Assembly: GCF_031877795.1 (NCBI RefSeq)
Contig: NC_133943.1
Span: forward strand, 9,417,001 to 9,481,000
DNA from: Strix aluco
Lineage: Eukaryota; Chordata; Aves; Strigiformes; Strigidae
DNA: 64,000 nt
Direction of reading: 5' to 3'
The translations under genes were made by a program, and so were the position numbers. The first letter of the stretch is position 1. Every line of letters begins with the position of its first letter. Below are positions 51,301-64,000 of the stretch, one piece after another. Below the pieces are notes generated by a model. The model was not told the origin of the DNA. It searched no databases and was given only the letters and a program-made list of their open reading frames with translations.

Positions 51301-53018
51301 AAAAAAGTCTGTTTTGCAAATCTCCCTGCAAAGACTATTCCTTTGCTAATTAAAGACCGTTAAATGAAAACATGCAAGCATTTGAGCTATTTGTTGTTGT
51401 TGTGAATTTGGCTTGCTTTTTATAAAGTTTCCTTTCCACTGACTTTCCCTGGAGTGTTTATTCCCACAAGCAATGGAAAACGGAAGTGGGTGGGACTAGA
51501 AAGGCCCTTCCAGTGCTAACTCAGAATTTCCTTGCTTTTCTGGTCTCAATACTCCCTCACTTAAACATACTCTTGTGCACTGAATTTCCATTTTTAAAAT
51601 CAAACTCTGACATGAGGTCATTTTTTTAATTAGAAATAGAGATATCTGAAATGTAATTCCTATATTTTATTGCTGTGTAATGCCCAGACACCACGTGCAT
51701 GTGCCAAGCAATAAGAAAAACGCAGAGCTGAGTCAAATGATAAATCTAACACCTAGAGTTTCCCTAGTGACTGCTCTTTACTTGAACTAAAGATGCAATA
51801 GGCCAGCGTTTGAGGCAGCTCCACTGTGTTCATCAGTGTTATTATAAACGTGATAGACAGCGTGATATTTTCTTCCTGATAACAATTTTTCTTCAGCAAC
51901 TAAGAACCGGAGGAGTTATTCCCTTCCCACCTAGCCCAGTATATGCAGCCAGTGGGGGTGCTGAAGATGCAAGGAATGCATGTCTCGAGCCCAAATTTTT
52001 TTATGAAAGTTAAGGAATGAAATTACTAGATCTGTCTAGCAAGAATCATATGTTGGTTTCTCAAAATGCATTAACTCTGAATGTTCACTCTTAGCAACCT
52101 GCAATCTGGCTTGGAAAAAAAAAGTCAAACAATTTGTGAGCTTCACAGTTTCTTCTTCCTCTGACTGCGCTGACCTCTTGTCTAATGGGGAAGATTTGGC
52201 CTTAAGGGAGTTCTGAAACAGAGTCCAGTTTCAGGCACTGGAATTTAAACATACCAATTTCAGAACAGGCTGGTAGAATTCACTGGGGATATGTATACAG
52301 AGGGCCAGAAGGAAATTAATGCATGTTGGTTACTTCATCTAGTCATCTAGGTTAATTGATGCATCTTTGGCAGTCATTATGAAAAGGGAAAGAACATCAT
52401 TTACACGTGAATATTTTCCTATTTGTCAGACACATTCTGGTAATGCACATGAGCATGCAGCAAAAAATTTACTGAAAATGGCTAGCTCTCAATGGATTAC
52501 CCCTTCATTTAAATAAATAAATACAGGTACACAAGCACAAAAATGAATAGAAGCCGAGATTTAAAATAATGGTTGCCTAAGGTTAGCTATAAGATCTATT
52601 TTTAGGTCTACTTGAAAACATCTAAAAAATAAAGACACTGCATTTATTTTTAAACTGTTGGCTCAGAAACAGATGCAGAGATATAGGATACAGAGTGTAG
52701 GAAATACTAAAATGTCACCTCATGTAACTTTTTCTTTCATTTTTTACTATGCATATTTTCAACATTTTTCCTTTGCATGGACTCCTCAAATTCTACAATG
52801 TAGGTGCAGACACCTTTAAAATTCTCACAGAGATAATTTTATATAACATACAGGAAGTTGTTTCTTTTTGTCACCCATCACAAACTCCTTTGGGGTAGAC
52901 AGCATTGAAAACCATTGTTGTAACATGTTGGTATGTAGAAATATTTTCTTTTGAATAATCCCTCTCACTCGTTCACTTTTAACCCTGCTATTTCTCATCT
53001 TATTTTCAGATCATTAAA

Positions 53019-53035
53019 AATATATATATATTATT
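53019..53035. repeat. Short (AT)n repeat
   Basis: A brief alternating AT tract in the upstream EBF1 intron. Confidence 0.7.
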
Positions 53036-56000
53036 ATCAGGGGATGCATAAATGAAAAACTCAGTATCCCGTCTGAATGCCAAAGCCATTCCTATCAGAA
53101 AGCATCTTAGTCTAAATTTGGCTGTTTCTTCTGATGTGCAAGTGCACTATGGTCAGAGCAAAAAGAATCTTCAAGAGGGAAAATTGGAAAAACACCAGCT
53201 ATCGCATCCAAAAATCTCTGCAGATGAGATTCACAGAGAAATGCAAGTAAAGCTGAATCATAAAAATGAGATGAATTGTGCCTAGCTGTAATGAACACTA
53301 TAGGTGTGATGTTCTTGGAAGGCACTGACCTCCTGTGAGATTTAATTTAGGTCTTTAATCCCTTCTCCATAACTAAGCTTAAATCCCTTGAGAAAACAAT
53401 AGTTTCTGAACATCTTTATTTCTAAACATTAGCTTTGATTTGTCTGCATGAAATTGCAATAAGGCTACTCACTCAAAAGCAAAAGGAACATTTTGGCTAT
53501 ATCCTTGATGATGCAGCAAATTGTTTAAAATTAAAACAGGTGGGTTTGTTGTTTGCTAGTTTGTAACATTTAAATAGAAATGTATAATTTGAGAGCTCTC
53601 AGTACTCTCTGATTTTAGCAGCAGTTATATCACCTGCTTCTATAATTGTTCAGGGTTTTTTTGCAAAAATTTTGACAATAACTGTTATCAAGGGTAAAAA
53701 AAAAAAATCATACCAGCCTGTCTGATAAACATGTTTCCCTGCCCTCACACCCCAGTGAGCACTGTGACACTATACTTTTATCATCTGGTGTGTGCTCAGA
53801 ATGAGCTTAGAACAGCAATTGCCAGGAATAGGCAGGCGATAAACTGCATTGATTTAACACATCTTGTTTTCAATCATGCTCGGATTTTCTGAGCACGCAT
53901 TTTTCCTGTACTCCAGCTTGTAGCTTTTATCTGACGAGCTGATCCCTTTTCACTGGAAAATGAAAAGGTCGCACAATAAGACACGGTTTACTGGAACTTG
54001 AGCACGCACCAGGGAAAGTATTTTAGATAAATACTGTCAGACATAGTGGAGCTGCATTTCAACAACACAATTGCTAAACAACAATACTTATTACTCTCTA
54101 GAACAAGCCTACAAGCAACTTATGGCTCACAGCAGGGGAGATCTCAGAGTTAGGCTCAATAGTTAAAGAAACCTTATTCAAACCGTTTAAAGATGCAGTA
54201 TTGCTTTTGCCTTACATGCACCAACTAGCCATACCTCAGGACCAAACTAAACACCTCTTCAGTGGCTTTCCTAGGTAATTTATAAATGATGGAAAACCAC
54301 ATCAATGACTTTTCTTTTTCTTTTTTTGGCAGAAAGGTGATAGACTATGTGCTTGATTTAATTTTTCCAATGTGGTACTGGGTGGTGGTAAAAAGAAAAT
54401 TATCCATATGTGAAAGTAATTTAACTGAAACTAATTAATTAACCAAGGTGAGTTGCTGAGGAGGTCAGTAAACAAGCAAGGAGTAATATGGCATGATCCA
54501 TCAACCAATGGCCAAGGTACAGTAGGGTCATAACAATAATTCTAATTAATTTTTCCCCTCCCTCTGAAGTGACTGCAATGATCCTGACCAATACAGTACT
54601 GGAAGCAAAGTATCTTTCCTTATTCCTTCCACAGGGGCAAAAACAACTTCCAAGTTATTCTTTACTGCACTGATTATACACAAAAAAAAGATCTCACCAA
54701 GTAAACAGGGAACCTGACTTAATTTTCCTCCTCAGCCTAAGTGAACTAACATCCATTTCCCCGCAAGGGCTCAGCTGCCAGTTGGCAGCCAAGGAAGGGT
54801 GATTGGTTCACTCCAGCTGCAGCCCCCTCTCAGCATTGCCTTCCCATGCTTCACCTCCTTCCACGCTCTGTGTGTACACATGCGCATAAACCGAGTATGC
54901 ACAGGGTCCTCACCTGCTCACACATCTTGTATTCCGTGCAGCGCCTAAACCTACCAAATCCACCTTGTTTTTTTGCCTACCATCAGTCTTTTGAAAACGA
55001 ATTCAAAAAAGCAGGCTTCCCATCCACCTCACCCCTTCAGACTTTGGAAGAGACTCATCTTTGTTCAGTGCTTCCCGGTCTGCTCCCCTCTTCCAGCAGC
55101 CTTCTTCAGAAGACGGACCCTGTCTTTCATGGACCCAAACAGCCCCCAGACCTCCCCCTGCATTTACAGGTATTTCTGCACCACTGCCAAAAAGCCAGCC
55201 CAGCCCCTTCATGAATAACTTGGACTGCAAGTGAGAACGGCGTGTTCAGTAGAGGGATTCCTTCGACACAGGCTATTTGCTCTGGCAGCAGCGGGGACAG
55301 CCCCACGGTGTTATCTTGAACGTGTCATGCCCTCCTAGGCTGCTTGTGTACTTACTCTTACGTGGCAAAAATATCACACAGGTGATGTTCGTGGGTGAAA
55401 GCAGTCCTTCCTGCCTTTTCTCTTCTCCCTGATATACCATCATTCATCACTTTTGCTTACAATTATATATAGTCCCTCAATCTCTGCAAACAAGGGATGG
55501 GGGTAAGAAACTCCAGCCCCTGATCCAATCTGCACTTCTGGAGAAAGCGGCCATGCTTCTCCAGGCAGCTGGTCACTAAGACACAGTCAGCTGCTGACTC
55601 AGTTTAGCCAGAAGAGCTAATGAGACACAGTGATACCACCTATTCCTTATGGAAGTTGAAATACAAAGGGAAATCCCAAAAAACAAAGTATCATCCCCAC
55701 AAACATTCTTCCCATTTGTCAGCAATGTCAGTGCAAAACTGGTGTGAAATATTTATGTTCTCCTTGCTTCTCCTCGATGTGCTTATTAGTCACTTAGGCC
55801 CAGCATAAACTCATCTTAAATTCACTTTGTCCAAGATCCTTAACCAGTATAAAGCAGAACCATTCTGTCAATTTTTCTGAAACTTATACTGATACTGGCT
55901 GGAAACTTTACTGGCTGGAGCTTAGTTTATATTTTGCATATATACATCAGGTAGCCAAGCCTCTACCCCTAGTCAGATACATCCATCTTTCTCAGCTGTT

Positions 56001-59000
56001 CTGCTCACATTGTAAGTCTTACAGAAAGAATACGGTAAATATTATTTAAATTACATTTCAAATTATAATTTTAAATAGGCAAGTCACAAGCAAAGTGAGA
56101 GACCTCAAGAAAAGTATGAAGCAAAAACCAACTTTGCATGCAAATGCCACTTCACATTCAGCCCCGCGAGTCTATCTGCAGGAGAACTCATACAAGCATC
56201 GATTTCTCCCTCTCACCTGGCAAGTTTTTTGCTAGACGAGTAAGTTGAAAATCCGTGCTGCATTTTAGGGTTATCTCATGCAACACAGGCAGAATTCTGA
56301 TATGTCTTCTTCATTAAGTGCTCATAATCCCAGAAATGAAAGTAACTCATTTCTTCCCAGGGTGCCTGTTAACTGAGAAACTCATCTTAATTGAATGCAC
56401 AGATCAGTTAACCATCTTCAGATTCGCAAACCATTAGTGCCCCATTTGCACAGCAGCTCTGCTGGCAGGTCTCCTCCCACCACTGTGCTTAGGGGGATCT
56501 GAGGTTCAGGAAAGGAGGGGAGGTGCTCCAGGCGACTAGCAAACACCGTCAAGGGTTTAAGGCTCATGACAAAATGAGTGTTCTGGGGCCGAACAGGCCT
56601 TTGCGAAATTGTCAGCGCTAGATCACCTTGCAAGTCAATTACAGAGAAATCAACAAATACTGCAGCTCTGGCCCCAAATACGAGTTAAGTAGCCTCCAAA
56701 CACGCCTACAGAGAGATCACTAATCTGGAATCTGGAGCCTCACAGGCATAACAAACGAGGAAGCAAAAATAATTGCCTATATCACTCCCTTCGCCTCTTG
56801 CCTCTCTCCCACCATCACAATTCACCATCTAGAATATACTTGGTAAACCAGTGAAGATGAGTATGGAAATTAAAATATCCCAGGAGCAACTGTTCACCTA
56901 TAAAGCTGATGCTTCAAAAAGAAACTGAAAGGAGAGGATGTGAGGAACCAGACTGAAACTCACTGTCCTGTTATGATAAGCTTCCAATGTTTCATTTACA
57001 ACGGGAGTGAACCAACCTTTGTGTCTTCGGTGGTCACTGCTGAGTTCGGGATACACACTTAAACATCTCTGCTGGTTGGTGGCACCCCGAGGCAGTAACC
57101 ACATCCCTGCACTCATCCACACTCCTGTTCTGAGGCAGCTGAAACTTTTCTGCACTCAAATAGGGCTCACCAAAATTAGCCATTTTCCTTTTGAAAGGAT
57201 TAAAAAAAATATTTTTTATTGGATTAATTTTTCCTAAACCAGAAATATTATCATTTCCCTAATTTGAGGCTGAAGTAGAACAAACAGATTAAAGACTGCA
57301 AGATGATCAGAAAACAGAGTAGAAGATATAACGTTACCATAGACAACCAGAAATGATCTCCCAGGTTTATGATCATGCATTTGTGCTTATTTCCTAATTT
57401 TGTAGGTATCATTGGCAGCGTATAGGAAAATTCAGATCCCAGCTCTGAAGATACCAATAAAATACCTTCAGAGTAGCATGGTATTGTCCATTTTCTTTTG
57501 TATAAAAGAAATACCTTCCTTCCATCCAGTTCAAAACAAAAACCAAATCCCACTATAATGGATTACATTATTCTGCACAGATTTGTTTCTAGTAGATTTC
57601 ATAAGAACTGTTGTCATTATGAAAAATTGCCATCAAAATATATGTGTATCGTATTAATATGCCTCAAAGTTCAATACTGACACAAACAGTATCATCAGGT
57701 GATAAAAACAAAAATGCTGCAAGTGTGACATGAAAAAAGAGTATTCGAATGTTAAAATCTAATTTAGCAATTTGCAAATTGCCGGTCTAAAAGGAGGAAT
57801 TTAACATTAATCTTGCTGAAAGTGGCATACTTATCAGTAACTGATTTGTAGCTTTCCAGGCAGTAAGCAATATATATAAATATACTTCTGGGTCCATCAG
57901 CAGTATGCAAGAATGCGCTTAAACAGACAAACTCACTAAGGCCCTGAGTGCGCGAAGTATTAAGCACCTGGCTGCCAGAGTTAATTAGTCTGCACAGAGC
58001 AATGCACTGAGCTGCTGCTCCTGCTCCAAACCAGCTCCATCACAACTGGCCTGGGGCATCTCTGCTTTCTGCTCTCCTGTGCTGCGTATATGCAACTCAA
58101 CAGTGAAGGTTTTTCTTCCTTCCCCATGATCCCCGTGCATGCCAAGCCCATCATCTTGGTATCTAACCCCTTGCTGTAAGGACACCTCAGCTCACCAAGG
58201 AGGACACAGGGACAGAGATGGGAAGGAGCGGCCTCCTGCACCATTTCACAGCATTGCACACTTAAAAGAGGAGCTACTTGTCTTTTGGCCTGTAATGCAT
58301 TTAGCTACTGTGCAAAGCAGGCACAAAGGCTATCAGAAACTGGCTCCAAGCAGGGAAGAATTTGCAAAAATGACCAACGTCTTGGGCTTCAGAGAAAATT
58401 GCTTTGGTTTTGCACTGAAAAGAGCGTGTTGATGCCTGGCAGCCTTTGTATGTTGCTGGGCTGGCAGTGCCTAGACTTGCAGAACCTGGGGACAGCCAGG
58501 GCGGTAGCGACCACACCTTAGATGTCTCTCAAGAAATGAGATTCCCACCAGTGGAGTTTACTCCCTTCGTTGGCATTGATTTTTACATTCTGTGTGGTCT
58601 CTTCCCTAACTGAGTGGATGACGCACATTCAGTGGCAAAGTTAGTTATTCAAAATAAATCTTAAGTTGTAGCTGATTGAGTAAAAAATGGACACTGACAA
58701 GGTACTGTGTGCTTGCGTAACCGTCTCAAAAAAGGTGCTATTTTTATATCTTTACTTAACAAAGACTTAACAACCTTCTCTTAAATGAAGCCATATAAAA
58801 ATGTTATGTGTATGTACATGGGTGTGTATAAGTGGTTGTGTGGCTGAAAATGTGTTATTTGCATCTCCTAGCAGATAATTTTGTATATGCTGTAAATCCA
58901 TCTGTACAAAGGCTCAGGAAGGGGACAATCCTTCCTCCGGCCTGTAGCAAGTGGTAGATTACTGCTGGAGCAGATGCATCCTGGTTCATCATAGCCAAAG

Positions 59001-59934
59001 CTGGGAAACACACAGCAATGATATTTAAGTCTAGGACTTGCAAACTCATAGATGCTTTCTCCAAATAGCAAAGGGAAATGCAATGTCACTCTTTTCTTCC
59101 AAACTTTGCTTGTTGCACAAAACAAAAGTGAATGAGCAAAAGAAAAGAGGCAAAAAATTCCCACAGGGTTCTCCTGCTCTACTCAAGATGCCCCAGACCT
59201 GTCATTCCCCTTTGTTCCTTTTTCTTCTGCAATTTGCCCACACCAGCAGCATGACAGACAGACCCCCCTTCAAAAAATACTATTTCAGTAGTTTATCACA
59301 AGCATAAAACATGTACTGAAACACATAAAAGGAAACTAAATACATCATCTCCTAGAACAAAACCAGAATAAATACTTTTTTTTTCAACATTCAAATATTC
59401 AGAAATTAAATAATTGGAAAGGGAGAGAGGACTAATCCAACTCTGTTTTAAAGCTTGTTATACTGTGAAATACCATATTACTCCACACGCAGCATTCACT
59501 TTACTCCAGCTAATCATGTATGATGGACACTGACCCACTGAAGTTTGGTGTTAAGCATCAGATGGCAGAATTCAGTTTCAAGTACTCTTGAAAAAGTACT
59601 CAGGGTTGATTATTCTTCCATTTAACTGCTAAGCATGCAAATTGTTATTTATTATTGGTTAGGCTCTTGAATCCCACTGGATTAAAGAACACATTACATG
59701 ATTTGGTCAGATTTTTTTTTAAGCATTAAAAACTCTGTATTTCAATCAGATTATGGCTGCAGGGCCCTCAAGTTTCAGGGTATTTCCCCAGCAATGAAGG
59801 TGTTTTTCCAGTACCAAGAGTGAAGTAACCCTTTTTGTCAGGCACCTATATGCAGTAGGTTTTTTGCCTTGGTATAAGAGCTCTTTCCACGTTATTTGGC
59901 ATCATACACTGCCTGTAATTTATAGTAGCCCTGC

Positions 59935-60105
59935 GTTATATCTCTGTTTTAGAGCTGGGGAACAGACACAAAGCCATAAAATTTAGGTACCCATGCCTAT
60001 TTAAAAATCCCAATTAGCACCTAAACGAACTTTCAGGACTCTAAATATAATTAAAATTCTGACTGTAAGTAACAGACTCAAAATCACTCAAGAAGTCTGA
60101 GACTG
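59935..60105 (-). mobile_element. MIR-like (CORE-SINE) remnant, reverse orientation
   Basis: TATATCTCTGTTTTAGAGCT then GGGGAACAGACACAAAGCC resembles the reverse complement of the MIR CTCAGTTTCCCCATCTGTAAAATGG block. AGACTCAAAATCACTCAAGA then AGTCTGAGACTG resembles the reverse complement of the tRNA-proximal part. The region between (TTTAGGTACCCATGCC…TTAGCACCTAAAC) does not fit MIR and may be another old piece inserted within it. Confidence 0.4.
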
Positions 60106-63100
60106 AAAAAAAGGTTTTCTGCAACAGGATAGCAAGGTACTTCTCACCAGTACAGTGGATCTGCAGTCTGCAGTGTCTGGTAGGTGGCCACTAGTAGCAT
60201 CCTGCTATCATTCAAGTTTTAGCTGACTAAATATGCGAACAATTACAAGGGACAAGATTCAAAATTTGTTGCTCTGTGCTGTGATGTGCAAGGGTAAAAG
60301 AGTCACCTGTTGGGCACAATTTTTCAGTAGTAAACTGCATAGGAAAGGAGCTATGTCTCAAAGATTACCTCCCATTCCAAAGCAAATAAAGTTTTCTAAC
60401 TTCTCCTTAAGGCACTGATGAGTAAAAATGAGTATCCACCCATCACTGTACAATAGCCTTCAAGTAGAATTTATTCTATTTTAAGTTTTTAAATGTATTT
60501 CAATTCTTAATTTATTCCCAGCCATTATGAAATCTTTTGGAGACACATAATGTCCCAGAAAAAATTACATGTAGTGATTGTCATTAACTTCCCATTACAA
60601 TAACAGTCTTTTTTAACCTGTGGTGTACAAACCTCCAGGACACCAAAAGTCCTGCAACCGTTTCTTGGTGGTCCATGCAAGGGAACTAAGAGAGATGCAA
60701 GTCTATTGTCAGCAGGCTTAAAGTCACTGCACAATTCATTGTTCAAGGGTCTGCATTTGTACTGGAAAATATTTAGGTGTCCACAACCCTGAATAATGTT
60801 GAAAAGACACAGCAAAAGATGGTTTGTTGGCACAAGCTCTCCTCCCACTGGAAGATTTGCTACATACATTGAGGCACCAGCTTGGAAGACTGTAGATATT
60901 TTCTGCTGAATGGGGCCCTTGGAGAGGAAATATTTGATTTACTGCAGAGTTCTCATTTCCCTGAATTGCAAATAAAGTGTAATTTGATTAAATGTAAATG
61001 AATCCTACAATACTTTTGGTGGCTTGTCTGAAACAATTGATTGTAATGGGCATCCATCATTTGGCTTGATTTTAATTCAGAGACAAAAAAGGCAAAATGA
61101 GAAAACTAAAGCAAGTGCCACTAACATTCTAGAGCTGGAGCAGTCGAGATTTCTGGCGCTGGACTGTCATTTCCATTGTTCTCAGAAAGCAAGCAATGCA
61201 GTAGAGGGGAGATGCAACAGCAGAAGAAAAAGCATAATGTGAAACATACATAGGAATACATCTAGAGGAAAATTAAGCTTTTTCACAACAAATTCTGTTA
61301 AATCAGCTTGAAGAGCACAATTTGTTAAATTTATTTTAACACTGATATTTTAAAATGAGTAAGGAAGATAAATATTGTTCTGTGTTTCTCACTTAGAAGA
61401 AAAGCTTTGTTTTTATAGATGACCCAATTCCTTTTTCACCAAGATAATTTCCAAGTGCATAATACTGGTTTCAGCAGTTCTTGGGGTATGAAATAATAAA
61501 AGAGAAGTGAAATTTTTGATAGTGACACAAGCTTGATAAACTTTTGGTGTCACTTTCTTTAAATGTGGAACTACTCCAACCACAGAGATAATTATAGATG
61601 ACCAGATTGTAACTGCTTTATTGCTTCTTTTTCCTCATAAATTTTAATTTTGGAAAGTTAAGTGAAAAATGTGGTTTCAATTTCCTACAAACTGCACACA
61701 ATTTGGTTTTAACAAGAAAATAGAAAGAGATGGTACGTTCTTTGGAGTGAATTATGGAGAGGAGTTTGTTTCTTTGTCTTTCAGCATCATCAGAATAACA
61801 AAGTACAAAATGCAAAAAAGATGACTGCGGAAAAAAAAAGCAACTGTACAATGTACTAAGAAAAGCACTATGTAATTCTTTATCTAAATAAGCTCCGAGC
61901 AATTTAACAAGATAATACAATTGCTCTACCCTTTTCCCCCTCGGTTTTACCAGAGTAGACCTTAAAAAAAAAAAAAAAATCAAGCTGTATACACGTGTTA
62001 CAGGAAATCTTCTAATAAGAAAATGCTGTGTACATAGCCATCTTGCTCTCTCAGAAGGTATCAGCAATTGTCAAAGTGCCATGCAGAGCAACCCTATTCA
62101 GACCATATTAAAAAGGCTTGGATAAATACTTACATAGAACTAACAAAACAAGAGTAGAAATGAAAGCCAACAGAAGAAAAAAACAGTATTTCTTCTGATC
62201 AAGTGGTATGTGGGACTCAAATCAGTGTGTGGCTTTACCTACTGTACCCATACCTATAATACACATATTGGGATCTTAAATCATATTAAAGGCTACCCAG
62301 CTTTTCTTCAGCAACCAAAGGTCCAACACAGGTTTTAGAGGAGATGGAAGATGTCCTGGAGTAGGTTAAGAGCAGCATAAAGCAAGCGTTAAGAGAGGAT
62401 CCTGCCAGTGCTGACAGCAGAGAAGTAAGTGGGTTTAGCTCAGGATGTACAGGGAGATGACCCAAGTCCAACCAAGCCTATCAGTCAGCATAGCTATGAA
62501 ATGGGATGGTGGAGATCGAAATACAAAATGGAGGGTCCACTAAACACTTGCAGTCAGGCAGTCAAGACTTACTGTAAGGACTGTAGGTATCATAATTCTT
62601 AGAATAATCCCACGAAACTTTGCAAAGGTTAACAATTAGATTCCTAATAACTAACCTGAAGAGTTTCTTTGACTTTCACCAGGTTGTTTAGCTGCTTCTA
62701 AGTAAGGATGTTCTTGAAACTTAAAGGATACCAATTGATTTACACTGGTTTTAGTGAAAATAATAATGAAAGTTAACTAGTAATGTATGTAAATATGGAG
62801 CCTTTATCAGTTTCTTTTTAAATGTCTAAAAGTGTGCAGAGCTTCTGAAAAGAAGTAGTAAATAAACAAGTGACACATTTTAATGAATTTTAGTGCAAAA
62901 GAAATTTTCATTATGAAAGCGTATGTGAAAAAAATCAATTTCCTTGAAAAAAAATCTGGCACTGTAAGTAGTACTTTGGAAAGAAAAAAAAACAAACAAA
63001 CAAAAAAACCTTCCATAAAAAGTCAAATTACCAAATTTGTGAAATCTAGAGGGATAAAAGTTATTAGGGAATTACAGCACAAATTTGAGAGAATATCTGT

Positions 63101-64000
63101 GATGAATTTCATGCAGCTTTAGACTTTATTATACAAATCCCTAGGAAATTTTTTTTGTAAGAAAACTTTCATTGGCCAATAACAGTGTAGGTCTCAAACT
63201 GTTTTCTAAAAAAACATGTGTGAACCATGAAACTGCTTAACTGCTCTATTGACACCCCATGCCATAGTCGTTTCCTGTGTTAGTCCTAACACACATTTTT
63301 TGTCTGTCCTATGACTGTAATCACCAAAGGCAGAAAAAAACCACAAGCAGTGCCAGGGCCTTAAAAAGATGCTACACCACAGACACCTTGACTCACAAGA
63401 AAATAATTCTTTCAGTGAACAGAAAGGCATGGTCCTACCTCTTTCCAGAGGCAAGAGTATGTCTTCAGATTGCAACTGTCCCTTCCTGACTGTAGATGCA
63501 AAGAGTGCAAGAGAAGAGAGTTTTCTTCACCCCACGTGTCCCCGCAGAGTCAGAACATACTCCTCAGTCATTTATCATCATGCCATCTCAACCTGCCAGC
63601 TTGACAATGATTTTTCCCCCGGGGTTTCTAAACTAGAAATGTTATTTAGGTTACGAAAACAATTGCACGTTTTCTGCTTCCTGAGCCAGCGCAGACCTGC
63701 AAGCATGCAAATGAAAGGAATCTTAAACCTTCCAGGGCTGTGGCCAGAGCACACTCCTCAGCCCTCCTTGCCCAGGGAAACACACACTGATGAAGGGAGA
63801 ACTTGTGCCTGGGAAAGCAGCACATGGTGAGATGCTATGACCATCGTAACCTGTGCTGACTTCGGTATCGACGGTTCAAGAGTCTTACTACAGGGCCTTT
63901 CAGTTTACAGAAAGCAATTTTCTTTGGCCTCTATGTCGGCTATAGATTATTTTCCTCCTTTCATTTCTCCTCCCTTCCCCCCATTCCTTGATCAGAAGTG

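Noticed and set aside
61618-62067. 149-codon minus-strand ORF
   Set aside because: Composition is dominated by Phe, Leu, Lys and Ser from AT-rich DNA. It is not the missing EBF1 TIG exon.
63369-63830. 153-codon plus-strand ORF
   Set aside because: No domain or family resemblance, and no promoter or splice signals. It fits chance in a slightly GC-richer patch.

Overview
This is vertebrate nuclear DNA, most likely from a bird. It is AT-rich and intron-dominated, with no bacterial-style gene packing. The only gene I can support is the 3' part of EBF1 (early B-cell factor 1, a COE-family transcription factor) on the minus strand. Six consecutive coding exons can be placed to the base: 44866-44954, 25880-25945, 25107-25284, 23369-23548, 19698-19892 and 14166-14197. 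All have GT/AG borders and matching phases, and together they encode the last 245 residues plus the stop codon. They cover the end of the TIG/IPT-linked region, the helix-loop-helix dimerisation region with its doubled second helix, and the Ser/Thr/Pro-rich C-terminal activation region. The N-terminal half (zinc-knuckle DNA-binding domain and most of the TIG domain) lies beyond base 64000. Birds are suggested by a young-looking solo LTR of an avian ERV-L type at 5147-5741 and by the absence of recognisable mammalian Alu or L1 elements.

Layout. 1-10,900 is DNA downstream of EBF1 with no supported gene. It holds MIR-like SINE remnants (about 1140-1530), a short GC-rich block, the solo LTR with perfect target-site duplications, a TATA-like motif next to a G-rich strand, an (AC)n microsatellite and a G13 run. 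About 10,930-14,165 is the probable long EBF1 3' UTR, followed by the very short last coding exon. 14,198-25,879 carries four introns between closely spaced exons. 25,946-44,865 is one 18.9 kb intron containing a strong hairpin element (36597-36770) and a CpG-retaining block that may be conserved regulatory DNA. 44,955-64,000 is at least 19 kb of the next upstream intron, containing more ancient repeat relics.

Recurring theme. Several old, decayed pieces appear to be copies of one ancient amniote repeat family (24771-24865, about 45480-45930, 22335-22435, perhaps 10545-10640), and there is a separate MITE-like palindrome. I found no operon, CRISPR array, defence system or other novel multi-gene system. 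The items most worth checking are the hairpin element, the repeat-family relics, the duplicated helix exon whose skipping would keep frame, and the CpG-retaining intronic block.
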